Positions 1 to 9,932 of a DNA stretch of 64,000 nt are shown here, piece after piece. Every line of letters begins with the position of its first letter. Position 1 is the stretch's first letter. Source of the stretch: Drosophila pseudoobscura (taxonomy: Eukaryota > Arthropoda > Insecta > Diptera > Drosophilidae); assembly GCF_009870125.1 (NCBI RefSeq), contig NC_046679.1, positions 28,024,001-28,088,000 of the forward strand, given 5' to 3'. The notes below the pieces were generated by a model. That model searched no databases, had not been told where the DNA came from, and saw only the letters and a program-made list of their open reading frames with translations. A program made the position numbers and the translations under genes.

Positions 1-1042
1 CGAGGAAGAGGAGGTTCCCCTTGTAAGTCGCTGAAGGAAAGCGGATTCAGGAGTAGTTCCATGTTCCCCCTTTTAATATGATTCTTTTTTGGATAGCTCA
101 TCAACCTGAAACGCAAGGTGGTCGAAGAGTACTTCAATGAGAGCGAACACTCGGACATTGTGCGCATGGATCACGAGTTCGAGAAGTTCGATCTGCGGCT
201 GGACGAGCCCGTGGGCCACAGCTACAAGACTGTGGACAAGACCAGCTGGTATGCCAAATTCCTGTGCACTCCCAGCGACAAGCGTGTCTGCTGGCAGTCC
301 CGTGTGGAGCATCCCGGCCAGAGTCGCTCCATCTACACCCTTGACGAGCAGGCGGAAGATCTCATGGATGCGGCAAGTATCAGTTGGACCCCAAAACCCC
401 ATCTAATCCTTGTATAATCTCGCTCCCTCAGTCTGCAGAACGCTTTGTCGAGTGGCTGAACTCATTTGGCACCATGGAGAGCAGCCTCACGCCGGAGAAG
501 GTCAAGAATCTCTTCTCCATCAAGGGAGATCGCACTCTGTTGGCCTCTGTGAAAACGGATCCCAAGGAGGTGAATGCCATTGCCCAGACCGTGGCCGACA
601 AGTGGAACAAACCTCATGTAAGTAGAGTACAGAGATGAGCACCATTGGAGGATCTCCTACTGATGCTCTGTCTACCTTTTCACAGATGGCTATCGAGTTG
701 AAGTATGAGAAGCACATCAACGATCAAGCATCGCGCGTGAGCAAGGCACCCATCATCAGCGCCTTTGGACGCACGGTGCCGGTCAAGGAACGACCGTGGG
801 TGAAACGATCCAATGACACGGCCATCACGACCGTCTACCCGGAGGAGCTGTTGACCCGCGAGAAGATCTTCAAGGGAATCACCCATCTGCGCAGCACCTC
901 GGCCCTCATTGACTTCTACCTGGCGAACCCTTCGCTGGAGCGACCCGAGTATCTGCTCCAGAGCGGGGACTTTGCAGAGTCCAGTGCCAGTGAATCGGTG
1001 AATGAAGTGCCGCTCTATGAGCTCCTGGGACTGCGCTATTGA
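1..1042 (+). CDS. Unrecognised conserved-looking protein, C-terminal part (5' end outside window)
   Basis: Four exons can be joined in one frame: <1-22, 97-376, 439-617 and 686-1042 (TGA). Splice sites are GTAAGT at 23, GTATCA at 377 and GTAAGT at 618, with acceptors ending at 96, 438 and 685. The joined tail reads ..EEEEVPL-LINLKRKVVEEYF.. and ends ..YELLGLRY. The acceptor at 438 (TCTGCAG) is preferred over the one at 431 because only it keeps phase and gives DAAKRFVEWLNSFG. The visible 280 residues are hydrophilic, with charged helices, no membrane segment and no motif I can name. The gene converges on the serine protease homologue: only 72 bp separate the two stop codons, so the 3' UTRs probably overlap. 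The function is unknown to me. Codon use and clean introns make it a real gene. Confidence 0.8.
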
Positions 1043-1114
1043 TGTTTAAATTTTCTGTTCTTTCGAGTATGTACATATATTATAATTTTTAACAACTTAA
1101 GAGTAGGGGATCGT

Positions 1115-2488
1115 CTAAAGGGTCAGTGTCGTTTGTATCCACGGTAGAAAGGTGCCCACATTCACATAGACCCCGGGCACCCCGGCCTGAGCACAACCAA
1201 TGCCCCAGGCCACCAGTCCCACGACATACCACAGCCCGTTGCTGGTGCAGACAAGCGGAGAGCCGCCATCGCCCGTGCAGGCATCCTTTCCGGCCTCCCC
1301 GCCAGCGCAAATAAAGGATGTGGGACTGAGGGCGAAAGATGAACCCAATCGAGTGGCTCGCAGCGCAGCCTGGCAGTTGGCATTGGGTATCAGCGGGACA
1401 TCCACCTGCCGCTGAATGGCTTGATAGGCACCCGTCGGACCGAAGTCATTCTTTCCCCATCCGGCAACCCAACAGCGTTGTCCCACAAAACTTGTGGTCG
1501 GGAGGCAGATGGTGCCCACGGTGGACTTGCTGGTGAGGGACACGGCTTGGACAAGCTTCAGGATGGCCACATCGTTCTGTAGATTGGTTGGATTGAACGA
1601 GGGATTCACATACACATTGGACACGTACACATCCTGGGCGGGAATCGGTTCACTTGTGCTGCTCGCATCCCATTCCCCCAAACGGACCTTAAACGAAGTC
1701 AAACTGAACCTGAATGCAAGGACATCCGGAAAAGGGAGCTTTAGTAGAACTCACGCTAAATTGTAGACCTTGTGGGCAGCCGTCAGGACATGCTGGGCCG
1801 TGATCAGAGCTCCTCCGCCCAGATATACATCTGCGGTTGTCAGGAGCGCCGCCTGCCATGGATATGCCCCGAAGTTCGCCTGTCCCGCTCCTGCCGTCGA
1901 GGAGCCCAGTGGCGGCGGGAAACGGCGACCACACTGATAGCTTCCCGCCTGGCAGCAGGCCACCTGTCCATAGCTGCAGGTCAAGGTAGCAGAAGTGCTC
2001 GGGATCGATGGCTGTACGAGCAGGATACAGGAGATTAGAGAAGGCTATATCCTTGGAGGACTCACTCACGTAAGCTCCCGTGTTGACGATGCGTATGTCC
2101 AGCTGTCCGCTACCATCGCTCGGTACGGTGGGCAGGGGGTTCGCACAGGATCCGGGCGGAACACACTGGCAGTAGCTGGTGCCTGGTGCCACAATGGCAG
2201 GACTAGGCCAGGGTCCGGGCAATAGTGGAGGCACCAGGGTGCCCACAATCAACTGCCTGGTGAGTACTAAAACAGGAGAGTCTGATCGAAAGGGGTCCTC
2301 GATTGGCTTGATCTCTTACACTTACTCGTATGATTCGCCGTACTGGCCACATCGCTTGGCTGTGGCTCTGCCCCTCCTGGTTCATCCTCTGCCTCCTGCA
2401 CTGGCCCAAAGCTCCAGCCATGGCCGCCATCAATGTGGAGCAACTGCAGCAGCAGCGTCAGCAGCAACAGGCAACTAAACTTAGTCAT
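1115..2488 (-). CDS. CLIP-type serine protease homologue (catalytically dead), secreted
   Basis: Exons in transcript order are 2326-2488, 2070-2266, 1755-2011 and 1115-1703, giving 401 aa. The start is the ATG at 2488 (MTKFSCLLLLTLLLQ), followed by a hydrophobic signal peptide of about 24 residues. An upstream in-frame TTG is not used. A cysteine-rich clip-like region follows (CQCVPPGSC..CSYGQVACCQAGSYQCG, roughly residues 65-150), then a trypsin-like fold starting near residue 165 (FGAYPWQ). His57 is kept (TAAH, about residue 200) and Asp102 is kept (NDVAILKL). The GDSGGP motif reads GDGGSP, so the catalytic serine (about residue 351) is glycine. This is the classic signature of clip-domain serine protease homologues, non-enzymatic cofactors of haemolymph proteolytic cascades in melanisation, Toll signalling or epithelial morphogenesis. 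Which cascade cannot be told. The 3' end faces the preceding gene. Confidence 0.88.
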
Positions 2489-3429
2489 AGCCCTTACCAA
2501 AGACAACTAAATCGAGTCACCAATGCTCCGCCTAACTATATAGGTTTTGGGGCTTCACACTGTTTGTGGTTCTGGTTGCCCCAACAATAAATTGCCTGAC
2601 AAATGGCCTCCTCAGCTCAGGGATTTTCCAGCAAACTGCATATAGAGTCACAAAAAACAATCATAAAAAGCAAATTAGGGCGAAAATTGCTAGCAGACGG
2701 CAAAAAAACGAATAGCAAATTACTCTAGAATAAAGTTTTAAATGGAATTTTCAACTATAATTATCAGTTTATAGCTGGAGTAACCACAGGGAGAAGCATG
2801 AGTCAAATTATCAACAAACACAAACCCCATGTTCAAGTCGATATACCCCTCTTATGTTTAAAACGCAGTGAGAAGTCAAGCCAAAAAATAACCACCTATC
2901 CATTGCCAACACCAATGCACAACTCCATACCTATGGGAGAACTCCATTGAGAACTGGTCGTATATTTGTGTAGAATACTAAACGAATTAAGTTCTGAATC
3001 GCCGTGTGGACAGCTCGATAATTTCATTCAGCTTTAAATTCCCATTGTTGTGCGACATAGTTGTTGGTGCTCTATATATTGTGTGGCATTTAATTTGATT
3101 GTAACAACTTAATGGTTTAATTGGTAACAATTTGATGTCGATTCTGGTTTTGACACTTGCTGCGGTTGGACGCCCTCAGCCCTCAGCCACCGCTGGCCTT
3201 TGAGCTGCCCCTGCAACCACCCACTCGGAGTGTTTGACAATTTAGCGCTTGATTTTGGCTGCATGACACATTCCGTTCAATCTTAGAGCTAAATCCCCCT
3301 TTAGAGCTGTTTAGATATTTTAATTCCAGATAGGAAAAGCTCTCTCTTTTTCCAATAGAGCTTTCATATCAGCCGCAACGTTGGTGCAAGTTCCATGCCT
3401 AATCAGTGCGTCTAGCAAAGCGGAACAGA
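2489..3429. other. Intergenic spacer
   Basis: AT-rich sequence between the divergently oriented serine protease homologue and the Gag-like gene. No ORF with coding character, no RNA gene and no obvious mobile element seen. It must hold both promoters, but no TATA box or initiator is strong enough to call. Confidence 0.5.
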
Positions 3430-3750
3430 ATGGGTCACATTGAACTGGATTACAGGGCCATTCCCAAACTACATGGTTGTAAAAATTACTGGCAGTGGCG
3501 CATCCTTATGCGCACCTATCTGGAGACCAACGATCTCTGGAAGCACAACGATCTGAAGGATGTAAGTCCAATCATCCACTCTCCATGGGTTGCACCATTT
3601 TCATCTTTTGATTATTTTCCACAGACCGCCGTCACGAAATTCCTGATTTTGGCCAGCGTCGAGGCCGACTTAATTGAGCCCGCCTATGATAATCAGAGCT
3701 GTAAATATATCTTCGACGATTTGGAGAGCCGTTTTTCTGCATATACTTAA
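3430..3750 (+). CDS. Small Gag-derived (Copia-type, DUF4219/UBN2-like) protein
   Basis: Two exons, 3430-3561 and 3625-3750, are joined at GTAAGT (3562) and TTTTCCACAG (3624), phase 0, giving 85 aa. The start is the ATG at 3430, in the context gaacagaATGGGTC. The text KLHGCKNYWQWRILMRTYLE and the later VEADLIEPAYDNQSCKYIFDDLESRF match the pattern of the N-terminal part of Copia-class Gag (a short 'L.G.NY..W...M' motif, then helices). There is no protease, integrase or reverse transcriptase nearby and there are no LTRs, and the frame is intact across an intron. It is therefore better read as a small host gene derived from a retroelement than as a live transposon. The alternative is a decaying fragment that happens to keep its frame. 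Function unknown. Confidence 0.6.
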   Translation: MGHIELDYRAIPKLHGCKNYWQWRILMRTYLETNDLWKHNDLKDVSPIIHSPWVAPFSSFDYFPQTAVTKFLILASVEADLIEPAYDNQSCKYIFDDLESRFSAYT

Positions 3751-4422
3751 TTTTTAGAGCTCAATAATTTGTAAAAGATGTTTAATTTGAATTAAATATT
3801 CATTTGCGGAACTCTGTCTATTTATTTTTGTCTTTTTCATCGGATTTTTCTTCGCTTTTGCATCGTCTACCAGCCATCTACCACCATCCGGATCCATTTT
3901 CTCCACGCCCACCATCGGTTCCTGTTCCACCGTCCTCAGCGATGTAACGACTATTAATTTTCTCTACCGAAGATGAATCAGCGCCCTTTAATCCGTTTCC
4001 TTTTAGGCTTTCAAAGATTTGATCTATTTAGTTGGTATCTCTAACATTGAGATTCTTGGTTTTTTTATTCAAAATGATTTTGGTGTTGTGTCAACTAACG
4101 TGTGAAGGGCCCCCTAAGGGTATATGTGTGTATCTTAGGGTATTATCAATTCATGTACAATGATGCATTGCTCTCTCTCTTTCTCTCTGCTTAATAAATA
4201 CGGTTACAATTTAAGGCACTATTTAAAGCACTACAAATACACTTCGAGTCCAATCAATTCCTTAAGCGCTATGGGGCGCTACACATCTTTCTCCCTTCAA
4301 CTTTGAACAAAATATAAATCTCATGTAAGTCCTATATGTACAGGCTAAAAATTGTATGCTTGTGGTATTGTGTGGGGAGTCTTCCGCTCACTGCTGCTCC
4401 CCAATCCGATATGATATCTGAT
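3751..4422. other. Non-coding: converging 3' regions
   Basis: Between the stop of the Gag-like gene and the stop of the large cysteine-rich gene. It probably contains both 3' UTRs. A CT microsatellite lies at 4171-4189. Nothing else is supported. Confidence 0.5.
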
Positions 4423-7400
4423 TTATGTTTGACTAGCTCGCTTCGCGCTCGACGTTGGCCTGACGCCCACGCTGGGATCGTAGAAGTAGACGCTGGGCGA
4501 CCACGGTCTCTTGGCTCCGGCCAGCATCTCCGGATGGCTGGTGCGCGCCACGGTCTTGCAGTTGCCCACACCCACATCCTCTCCTGGAAAATCATAGCCC
4601 AGTGCCTGGGCCCGCAACACAATCTGATGACCCTTTGTCACATCCACATTGGCCACCACAGCGGCTTGGTGTCGGTAGCTGTAAAAGCGATTCCTTAAAT
4701 TTCCATCCAGGTAAATCTGTGTATGGAAAAAGCTGATTTTAGAGAAGTTTTCTTTGCGAAAATAGTAAGGGTTTGCCTTACCTCGTAGCCGCCGATGCCG
4801 GCACAGTCCTGCAGCTCCCATCTGATGTAGAGCGCGGTACAGCCCAGACTGGAGACAGCGGTGATGGTCACGGGGAAGCTATCACCCGGCGCATTGCCCG
4901 AACAGTTGGCCGTCACATCCTACGGAAAATTGTTACAGAATCTCCTCGAAGAAGCAATCAATTGTTGCATCTTACCCTGGCCTTTGCCTTATTGTTGCAC
5001 AGCACATGGTCCATGACTTCCAAATCCATAATCATGGAGTCGATAAAGCATTTCTAGAATAAAGTTTTTGCATCAAAGAAAACGTCGATGGTCGGGGATC
5101 TCAATCGCTTACCATTTCACAAGCTGGATCGGCTATGGCCGATCGCAGAGTCTTGGACACTGTTTGGCATTCGTTATCGCACCTGAGGGCACGACAATGG
5201 CAGCACTGGCATTTTCCTCCTTCCTTCGGATCAACCTTTGGTCTGCTTGCTGCCTCTGAGCACGGACCTGACTGCGATGGTCCCAGAGTTGGCCCTTTGG
5301 CGGCGTCACAGGCTCCGCAGTCCACCAGGGCCTGGCGCAGGAGCTTCTCGCACAGCTGACGTGCCTGTGGGCTGAGCTGTCCGTCGGGCAGGAGATGGCC
5401 AAAATCGCCGGCACAGAGCTGCTGCTTGCTATCCGTCTGTTTGTAGGACTCTACGTTCACACAGGTCTCCGTTTTCAAGGGCTCAGTCGATGGACAGGGC
5501 GCAATCGTTGGACACGGAGCCGGTTTGGGGCTTGGCTGCTGGGGTGGAGAAGGATCTTGAGAGGGACAGGGCGCAATCGTTGGACATGGAGCCGATTTGG
5601 TGCTTGGCTGCTGGGGTGGACAAGGATCTTGAGAGGGACAGGGCGCAATCGTTGGAGATGGATCCGTTTTGGGGCATGGCTGCTTGGATTGACATGGATC
5701 TTGAGAGGGACAGGGGTCAATCTTTGGAATGGGCTCCATCGTTGGACATGGATCCGTTTTGGGGCATGGCTGCTTGGATTGAAATGGATCTTGAGACGGA
5801 CAGGGCTCAACTCTAGATGGCCCCATGCTGGCACATGAACCGCTGAACTTGTCATGATCTTGGCTGTGGCAGGGTTCTATAACCTGCTGCAATATATCCT
5901 CACACAAGTCGCACTCTTCTGGACCGGGTTCCTCCAGTATCTTCTTCATTTGTTCCATGAGATTGCATTCGCTTGTCATATCCATAAAGTCATCGCCGAT
6001 GCCGCACCCCTGGCCATCTGCATCCTTGAATATCGTGGATTCCGCTGGAGGCAGCGACTTGGCACAGGCATCTTCTGCATCGGAGTCAGTGTCCGTTTCG
6101 AGTTCGTAGATCTCCAACTCTGGCAGCTGTTTGGGTTCCTCTTGCAAGATGCACTGGCGCACGGCATCGTCCAGCTGTTCGAAGCAATAGATGCGGCGCC
6201 TGTCAGTCGAATCTTTACCATTCTCGTTGGGCTGCTGGGCGTCACACTTTTGCTGGGCGGTGCAGCACTCCTCGAAGGTGGGCTTTGGTGGCTGCACCTC
6301 GTCCTGCGGCGCCACGGCGCGCTCTTCCTCCATGCGCAGCAAAAGGGCCAGCTCCCGGAAGAGGTTCTGTATCATGGCCGGACGATCCTCGTTGCAATCA
6401 CAGTCGGCGGCTTCGCTCAGCTGCTGCACCATGTCCAAGATGCGCTCCTTGCGGCTCTCCACAATCAGCTCCTTGCAGGGGGCATCCGTATAATCTGTGT
6501 AGGCCGATGTGTCCGGACTGCAATAGTAACCGGACTCGCTAGCCTTATCCGTAGATGGTTCGCGGCAGCTCTTCATTTCCATGGATGTATTGTCAGCAGA
6601 TTTATCGCTACAGCTCTTCGTTGGCGGCTCATCTTTGTACACCCCGCAGATTTCAATGTTCACCCCAGATGTAACAATCTTGGAGTGCTTGCATTGGGAC
6701 TCATCCCCACCATAGCCGGTCTTGTCGGATAGCCCACAGATGCCACAGGGGCACTGACCCGACGCATTTTCCCCTTGGTCCAGGTTGTAGAGGCTGGTGA
6801 TGATCGGCAGCGATTCTTCCTGTTGGCAGGAGAACATCGGCGATGATTTGTACGACAATCTGCGGCTGCTCTTCGTCTTGACGGTGGAGCTGAAGGAGAC
6901 GCAGTCCTGAAAGTCATCTTGATCCTCCCGCTGCACACGCCTGGGCCTCTGCGTGGGCTGCGACTGAGGGCTCGGTTGGCTCTTCGTTTTGGTATTGGAC
7001 TTGCACTGCGACTTGCATGTGCACGAGGACTTCAGGCACTTGATCTGCAGTGGCTTGGGAATCGGTGCATCGCGCACAGAGCTTCTAAGAGACTGCATGG
7101 GATCGTGGGGCGGTGGACATATCTCACAAACATTGCACTGCTCGGAGTTCTCTGGCATCTCCTCATTCCCGTACTGGACGTGGCCTTCTTCGTGAGGAGC
7201 CTTATCGAGATTTGCGTTGTTAAAGGACTTCTGGTCCGGGGAGCACAGGCAGGTGATCTTGTTCACGATGGATCGTGATCGGGAGGTGCCCGAGGTCTGC
7301 TCATCAATCCCAAACGACGATGGGAGTTGATGTTGATGTGTGCTCACATCTGAAAATATGGGCTCCAAATTGCCGGCAGAATTTACACCCAGCAAACTGG

Positions 7401-9837
7401 TTTGGATGCCACATGAGGCATGAATGGCGCTAGTTTCTATTAGGCCTCTGGATGAGCACGGATTTGAAACGACCTGGGATTCACAAGGATTAATGTGTGT
7501 CTTCGTTGAGCTAAGATCTGCCATAACAGGCCTCGATAAACGGGAACCTGCAGAGGCCTTCCATGGGCAAGAACCTGCCATCGATGAACAGGGACCTGCA
7601 GAGGCCTTCGATGAACAGGGATCTGCAGAGGCCTTCGATGGACAGGGATCTACAAAGATCTTCGATAGACAAGGATCTGCCAAAGCCTTCGATAAACAAG
7701 GCTCTACCATCATAGGTTTCGATAAACAAGGCTCTGCCATCATAGCTCTTGATGAACAAGGATCTGCCATAGCCTTCGAGAAACAAGGCTCTACCATCGC
7801 AGGTTTCGATAAACAAGGCTCTGCCATCATAGCTCTTGATGAACAAGGATCTGCCATAGCCTTCGATAAACAAGGCTCTACCATCACAGGTTTCGATAAA
7901 CAAGGCTCTTCCATCATAGCTCTTGATGAACAAGGATCTGCCATAGCCTTCGAGAAACAAGGCTCTACCATCACAGGTTTCGATAAACAAGGCTCTGCCA
8001 TCGTAGCTCTTGATGAACAAGGATCTGCCATAGCCTTCGAGATACAAGGCTCTACCATCGCAGGTTTCGATAAACAAGGCTCTGCCATCATAGCTCTTGA
8101 TGAACAAGGATCTGCCATAGCCTTCGATAAACAAGGCTGTACCATCATAGCCCTTGATGAACAAGGATCTGCCATAACTCTCGATGAGCAAGGATCTGCC
8201 ATCAGAGTCCTCGATGAACAGGGATCTGCCGAGGCCTTCGATGAACAGGGATCTACAGTGGCCTTCGATGAACAGGGATCTACAGTGGCCTTCGATAAAC
8301 GACGCTCTACCATCATATCCCTTATTATACAAGGAACCGACTTAATCTTTGATGAGCAAGGATCTGCCATCACTGCCCTCGATGAACACGGATCTGCACT
8401 GATCTTCGATGAGCAAGGATCTGCAACGGCCTTCGATGGGCAAGGATCTGCTACAGCATTCGATAGACTCGTAGCCGGACAAGAGCTTACACTCGTTTTG
8501 GTGCCACAAATGGCGTTACTCCTGAGTCCTTTAGATGATGCAGCACCTGCAAGAGCTGTCGAGGCGCACAGATCAACGCTCGTGACAGGACACGAACTGG
8601 AGCAAGGATCCTCTTTATCAGCGCAATTGGAGACACTCTGCATGCCCTTGGATGAAAGAGACATATCTATGGTGCTTGTAATCGGGCAAGTACTGGCTGG
8701 AGTTGAATAATGTTTTCCTTGAGTGGCAAGTGTCGTGACCTTGGATGAATTCTGAGTAGGGCAACGACAACTGCTGGCGGGATCTGTCTCCTCATCATTC
8801 GCGGTCCACTGAACGCCGCAGGTATCCGCATTCGACATGACTGTACGTTGGACATTCGGATTCGGTGCCCAAGCCGGCAAATTGCTCTGGTGCTGACCGC
8901 CACAAAGGAGAGACTCGCAAGTGAGGGGCTGCGGATCACTGGCAAATGGTGGCCTGTTGTCTGCTCTGGACAAACAGCGACGAAGACTGCATCCACATGA
9001 TGAAGGTCTGTTCGACCGGACTATGTTCTTTGTGGTACTTTGACAGGGCGAATAATTAGTTTTCGATGTTCCACCGCCGCATGAACATGCCCCGCGACTG
9101 CTCGATGGACTGTCCGCTGTATGGTAGTCATCCGATGTTGGCAAGTCTCCTTTTGAGGCCTTCGAACTGCATGGACATGCGTTACGACTGCTGGTTGGAC
9201 TGGTTGGATTCCCTATTGTGGTCTTTGAATTGCATGAACAGGCCCCACGACTGCTAGCTGGACTGGGTGCCGATGTGGGCAAGTCTCCTTTTGTCGCCTT
9301 CGAACTGCATGAGCATGCCCTGCTGCTGCTGGTTGGCACGTCTCCTGTTGTGGCCGGACATGCGCCGCGACTGGTGGTAGGATTGCTTTCAGTAGGGTAG
9401 ATTGTTTCGTCCGTTTCAGATGTGGCCAAACCGCATAGATCCGCGCATAGTCCATCGCACCGCATAAACTGTGTGGGATATGTGAACTTGTTCATGGGTT
9501 GCATGTGGGTCTGTGAGGGCCTGTCCTTCATGAGCTTTTCGCGTTCGTGTATGTAATGATCGTTCACGTAGGAGGATTCCGTCTGCGAGTCCTGGCTGCT
9601 GCGGTTACCCTCAGATCGGGCATCCGAGGATCTTTTAGACATGGGCTTGTGGTGTTCGCGGAGATACGACATCTCCGTCTGGGATGGCCTGTTGCGGGAG
9701 CCTGCTGCTGCTGCGCAGCTCAATGGACACTGCTGTCTCTGCTGTCTCTGCTGTCGGAGGCGCGATTGGTCGGTCTGAGATTCCTGGGGGCGGGTGCGGT
9801 TGTTGTTGCAGGTCTGGTGTCGGCACTCGTCCTGCAT
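4423..9837 (-). CDS. Giant cysteine/proline-rich repeat protein with C-terminal fibronectin-III-like domain
   Basis: Exons in transcript order are 5113-9837, 4976-5053, 4782-4919 and 4423-4716, all phase 0, giving 1,744 aa. The large exon probably begins at the acceptor ending at 9858 (exon from 9857), reading YPALTY before the ATG at 9837. A 5' exon may therefore add residues or UTR; the start is uncertain. The N-terminal third is Ser/Thr/Cys-rich with many (S/T)RGACSC-like blocks. Residues about 500-775 are a tandem array of 9-10-residue units of the form (M/V)ADPCSS(K/R)A. Residues about 1340-1450 are 24-residue units with PCPSQDP. The last three exons encode a beta-rich region (..ALYIRWELQDC..GGYEIYLDG..) that reads as one FN3 domain. 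No signal peptide is seen. Such Cys-Pro repeats are typical of sperm-tail and other structural proteins; a male germline role is a guess. It lies head-to-tail downstream of three smaller Cys-containing genes. Confidence 0.8.
5483..5800 (-). repeat. In-frame 72-bp (24-codon) tandem repeat coding PCPSQDP units
   Basis: Three to four copies of a unit encoding 'PCPTIAPCPSQDP..PQQP' followed by a shorter 'PCPKTDPCP' form. On the + strand each copy shows the string gacagggcgcaatcgttgga. High identity between copies suggests recent duplication or gene conversion within the exon. Confidence 0.85.
7600..8460 (-). repeat. Higher-order 87-bp tandem array coding (A/V)(D/E)PC(S/L)SK units
   Basis: The array is built from 27- and 30-bp subunits. 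Each is recognised on the + strand by gatgaacaaggatctgcca or gataaacaaggctct. Between about 7737 and 8120 the subunits group into an 87-bp (29-residue) triplet repeated four to five times nearly unchanged; the flanks hold more diverged single units. Because the array avoids stops, it also leaves a long open frame on the opposite strand (7424-8710), which I regard as a by-product. Confidence 0.9.
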
Positions 9838-9926
9838 ATACGTCAGAGCTGGGTAATCTGCGGATGAGACGGGAGAAAGAAAAAGAGACCGGTTAGATGT
9901 GGATTTTTGGATTCTATGGCGAACAC

Positions 9927-9932
9927 TTTATT
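9927..9932 (-). terminator. Poly(A) signal AATAAA overlapping the stop codon
   Basis: On the minus strand the end of the 509-aa gene reads GAA-TAA-AGT, so the TAA stop is embedded in AATAAA. Cleavage would fall only some 50 bp before the first recognisable exon of the giant downstream gene. Confidence 0.6.

Noticed and set aside
5854-6732. 292-codon + strand ORF
   Set aside because: Antisense shadow of the same large exon; no promoter, splice or domain evidence.
7424-8710. 428-codon + strand ORF with repeated DEQGSA/DKQGST units
   Set aside because: Exact antisense of the Cys repeat array of the giant minus-strand gene. The absence of stops follows from the repeat's composition, and the minus frame is open far beyond the array and continues into spliced exons.
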